A stretch of DNA of 64,000 bases from Rhodopseudomonas palustris (lineage in GTDB: Bacteria > Pseudomonadota > Alphaproteobacteria > Rhizobiales > Xanthobacteraceae). The notes below the pieces were generated by a model. The model was not told the origin of the DNA. It saw nothing but the letters and a program-made list of their open reading frames with translations, and did no database searches. The stretch covers positions 62,001-126,000 of the forward strand of contig NZ_QKQS01000006.1 of NCBI RefSeq assembly GCF_003226555.1, read 5' to 3'. Each line of letters starts with the position of its first letter. Positions within the stretch are counted from its first letter, which is position 1. This document shows, piece after piece, positions 63,124 through 64,000 of this stretch. A program made the position numbers and the translations under genes.

Positions 63124-64000
63124 TTACCCGGTCGCGGCGCGGTCGATGAACAGGCTGCCCTTGGTGACGACCTTCTCGCCCGGCCGCAGATTGCCGATGA
63201 CTTCGACAAGATCACCGGCCGACAGGCCGGGCTTGACCGTGCGCAGCTCGATCGAGCGGTCGTCATGGGCGACCCACACCCGCACCTGATCGCCTTCATA
63301 GATCAGCGCCTGCCGCGGCACGCCGACCGCCGGATGGTCGGACGGCGAGTAGATCGTGACGTTGGCGAACATCTCCGGCTTCAGCAGACCGCCGGGATTG
63401 TCGATAGTGGCCCGCACCGTCAGCCTTCGGCTGGTCGGGTCGATCGCGGCGGCGACGTAGTCGATCCGTCCGGTCAGGGTGCGGCCGGGCAGCGCCAGCA
63501 CCTTGAAGCTGACGTCCTGGCCTTCTTCGACATCGGCGGCTTCGCTCTCGCGCACGAAGGCGGTGAGCCACACCGTCGACAGATCACCGATCATGTAGAC
63601 CGGATCGCTGGCGCCGGCGTTGACGTATTGGCCCGGGCCGACCTTGCGCTGCACCACGGTGCCGGCGATCGGCGCCACGATGGTGGTCTCGGGATTGATC
63701 TTGCCCTTGTCCTGGAACGCCGAGATCGCGGCCTCGCTGAGGCCGACGATCCGCAGCCGATTGCGCGCGGCTTCGAGCGCGGTGGTGGCGGACTGGAAGT
63801 CGTTCTGGGCGGTGATCAGCGCCGCCTGGGCCTGCTGATAATCCTTCAGCGGCACCGCCTTGCCCTCGAACAGATCGCGGGCGCGCTTGTCCTGGAGCTG
63901 CGCCAGTTCGAGCTGCGACTTGGCCTTGTTGAGCGCGGTCGAGGCGGTGATGAAATCGTTCTGCGCCTGCACCGTGTCCGGCGCCTCGATGGTGAACAGC
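63124..64000 (-). CDS. RND efflux adaptor (CzcB/CusB-like), N-terminus beyond window
   Basis: The last 292 codons of a periplasmic membrane-fusion protein; the start is beyond the right edge, and the frame is open through 64000 (LFTIEAPDTVQAQ). Coiled-coil hairpin sequence (ALNKAKSQLELAQLQDKRAR) is followed by the lipoyl part (VAPIAGTVVQRKVGPGQYV) and beta-barrel domains (PGRTLTGRIDYVA, ATIDNPGGLLKPEMFANV). It links the RND pump encoded downstream to an outer-membrane channel. Confidence 0.92.
   Translation of the reverse strand, partial: LFTIEAPDTVQAQNDFITASTALNKAKSQLELAQLQDKRARDLFEGKAVPLKDYQQAQAALITAQNDFQSATTALEAARNRLRIVGLSEAAISAFQDKGKINPETTIVAPIAGTVVQRKVGPGQYVNAGASDPVYMIGDLSTVWLTAFVRESEAADVEEGQDVSFKVLALPGRTLTGRIDYVAAAIDPTSRRLTVRATIDNPGGLLKPEMFANVTIYSPSDHPAVGVPRQALIYEGDQVRVWVAHDDRSIELRTVKPGLSAGDLVEVIGNLRPGEKVVTKGSLFIDRAATG

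Noticed and set aside
1-64000. CRISPR arrays, tRNA/rRNA genes, transposases, integrases
   Set aside because: No regularly spaced direct repeats, cloverleaf-like tRNA sequence, rRNA segment or recombinase motif was seen by eye; a dedicated scan could still find a weak candidate.

Overview
The window is a 64-kb piece of a GC-rich alphaproteobacterial chromosome, most like Rhodopseudomonas palustris or a close Nitrobacteraceae (Bradyrhizobium-type) relative. Pointers are the DUF2336, TIGR03808-like and TIGR03809-like genes, a SigF/NrsF-type ECF pair, split methylmalonyl-CoA mutase subunits with MeaB, and palindromic repeats of a type common in Bradyrhizobium genomes. I see no tRNA, rRNA, CRISPR array, integrase or insertion sequence. 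Coding density is high, and both window ends cut through genes (a DUF3325 gene at the left, an RND adaptor gene at the right).

Layout. 1-5149 (minus): iron-uptake operon, TonB-dependent siderophore receptor > DUF4198 > DUF3649 > PepSY > DUF3325. 5484-9834: M20 dipeptidase, HerA-like ATPase (DUF853), a small unknown protein and a DUF4332 protein. 9900-11612: folate genes folP-folB-folK. 11770-16324: methylmalonyl-CoA mutase small and large subunits with a GFA-family gene between them. 16330-17766: two adjacent toxin-antitoxin modules (Phd/PIN and MNT/HepT). 17807-22582: DUF3298 protein, beta-carbonic anhydrase, MeaB GTPase, pyroglutamyl-peptidase-like protein, Tat-exported beta-helix protein. 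22584-27483 (minus): a tightly coupled three-gene operon of a restriction-like nuclease, a two-domain basic protein and a 1067-residue dual ATPase (AAA plus HerA). This is the best candidate for an undescribed system. 27774-34256: PilZ protein, TonB receptor with a DUF2946 partner, chemotaxis transducer, TIGR03809-like protein. 34791-38870: ECF sigma/anti-sigma pair, diguanylate cyclase, DUF2336 protein. 38892-45077 (minus): two tandem paralogous TonB receptors, a second DUF2946 gene, and the NrsF/SigF pair. 45330-48480: Ala/Pro-rich exported protein, enoyl-CoA hydratase, TolC-family protein. 48514-55799 (minus): six-gene ferric-siderophore operon (receptor, esterase, binding protein, permease, ATPase, siderophore-interacting reductase). 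56008-59399: another TonB receptor divergent from an AraC regulator. 59846-64000 (minus): heavy-metal RND pump and adaptor.

Metal traffic dominates: six TonB-dependent receptors, one ABC importer, inner-membrane PepSY/DUF3649/DUF3325 proteins, a siderophore reductase and a metal-efflux RND system. The two receptors flanking the AraC region share a 53-bp upstream element and probably answer to that regulator. The mutase subunits and MeaB form the propionyl-CoA/methylmalonyl-CoA branch, and the PilZ, GGDEF and chemotaxis genes indicate c-di-GMP and motility control.
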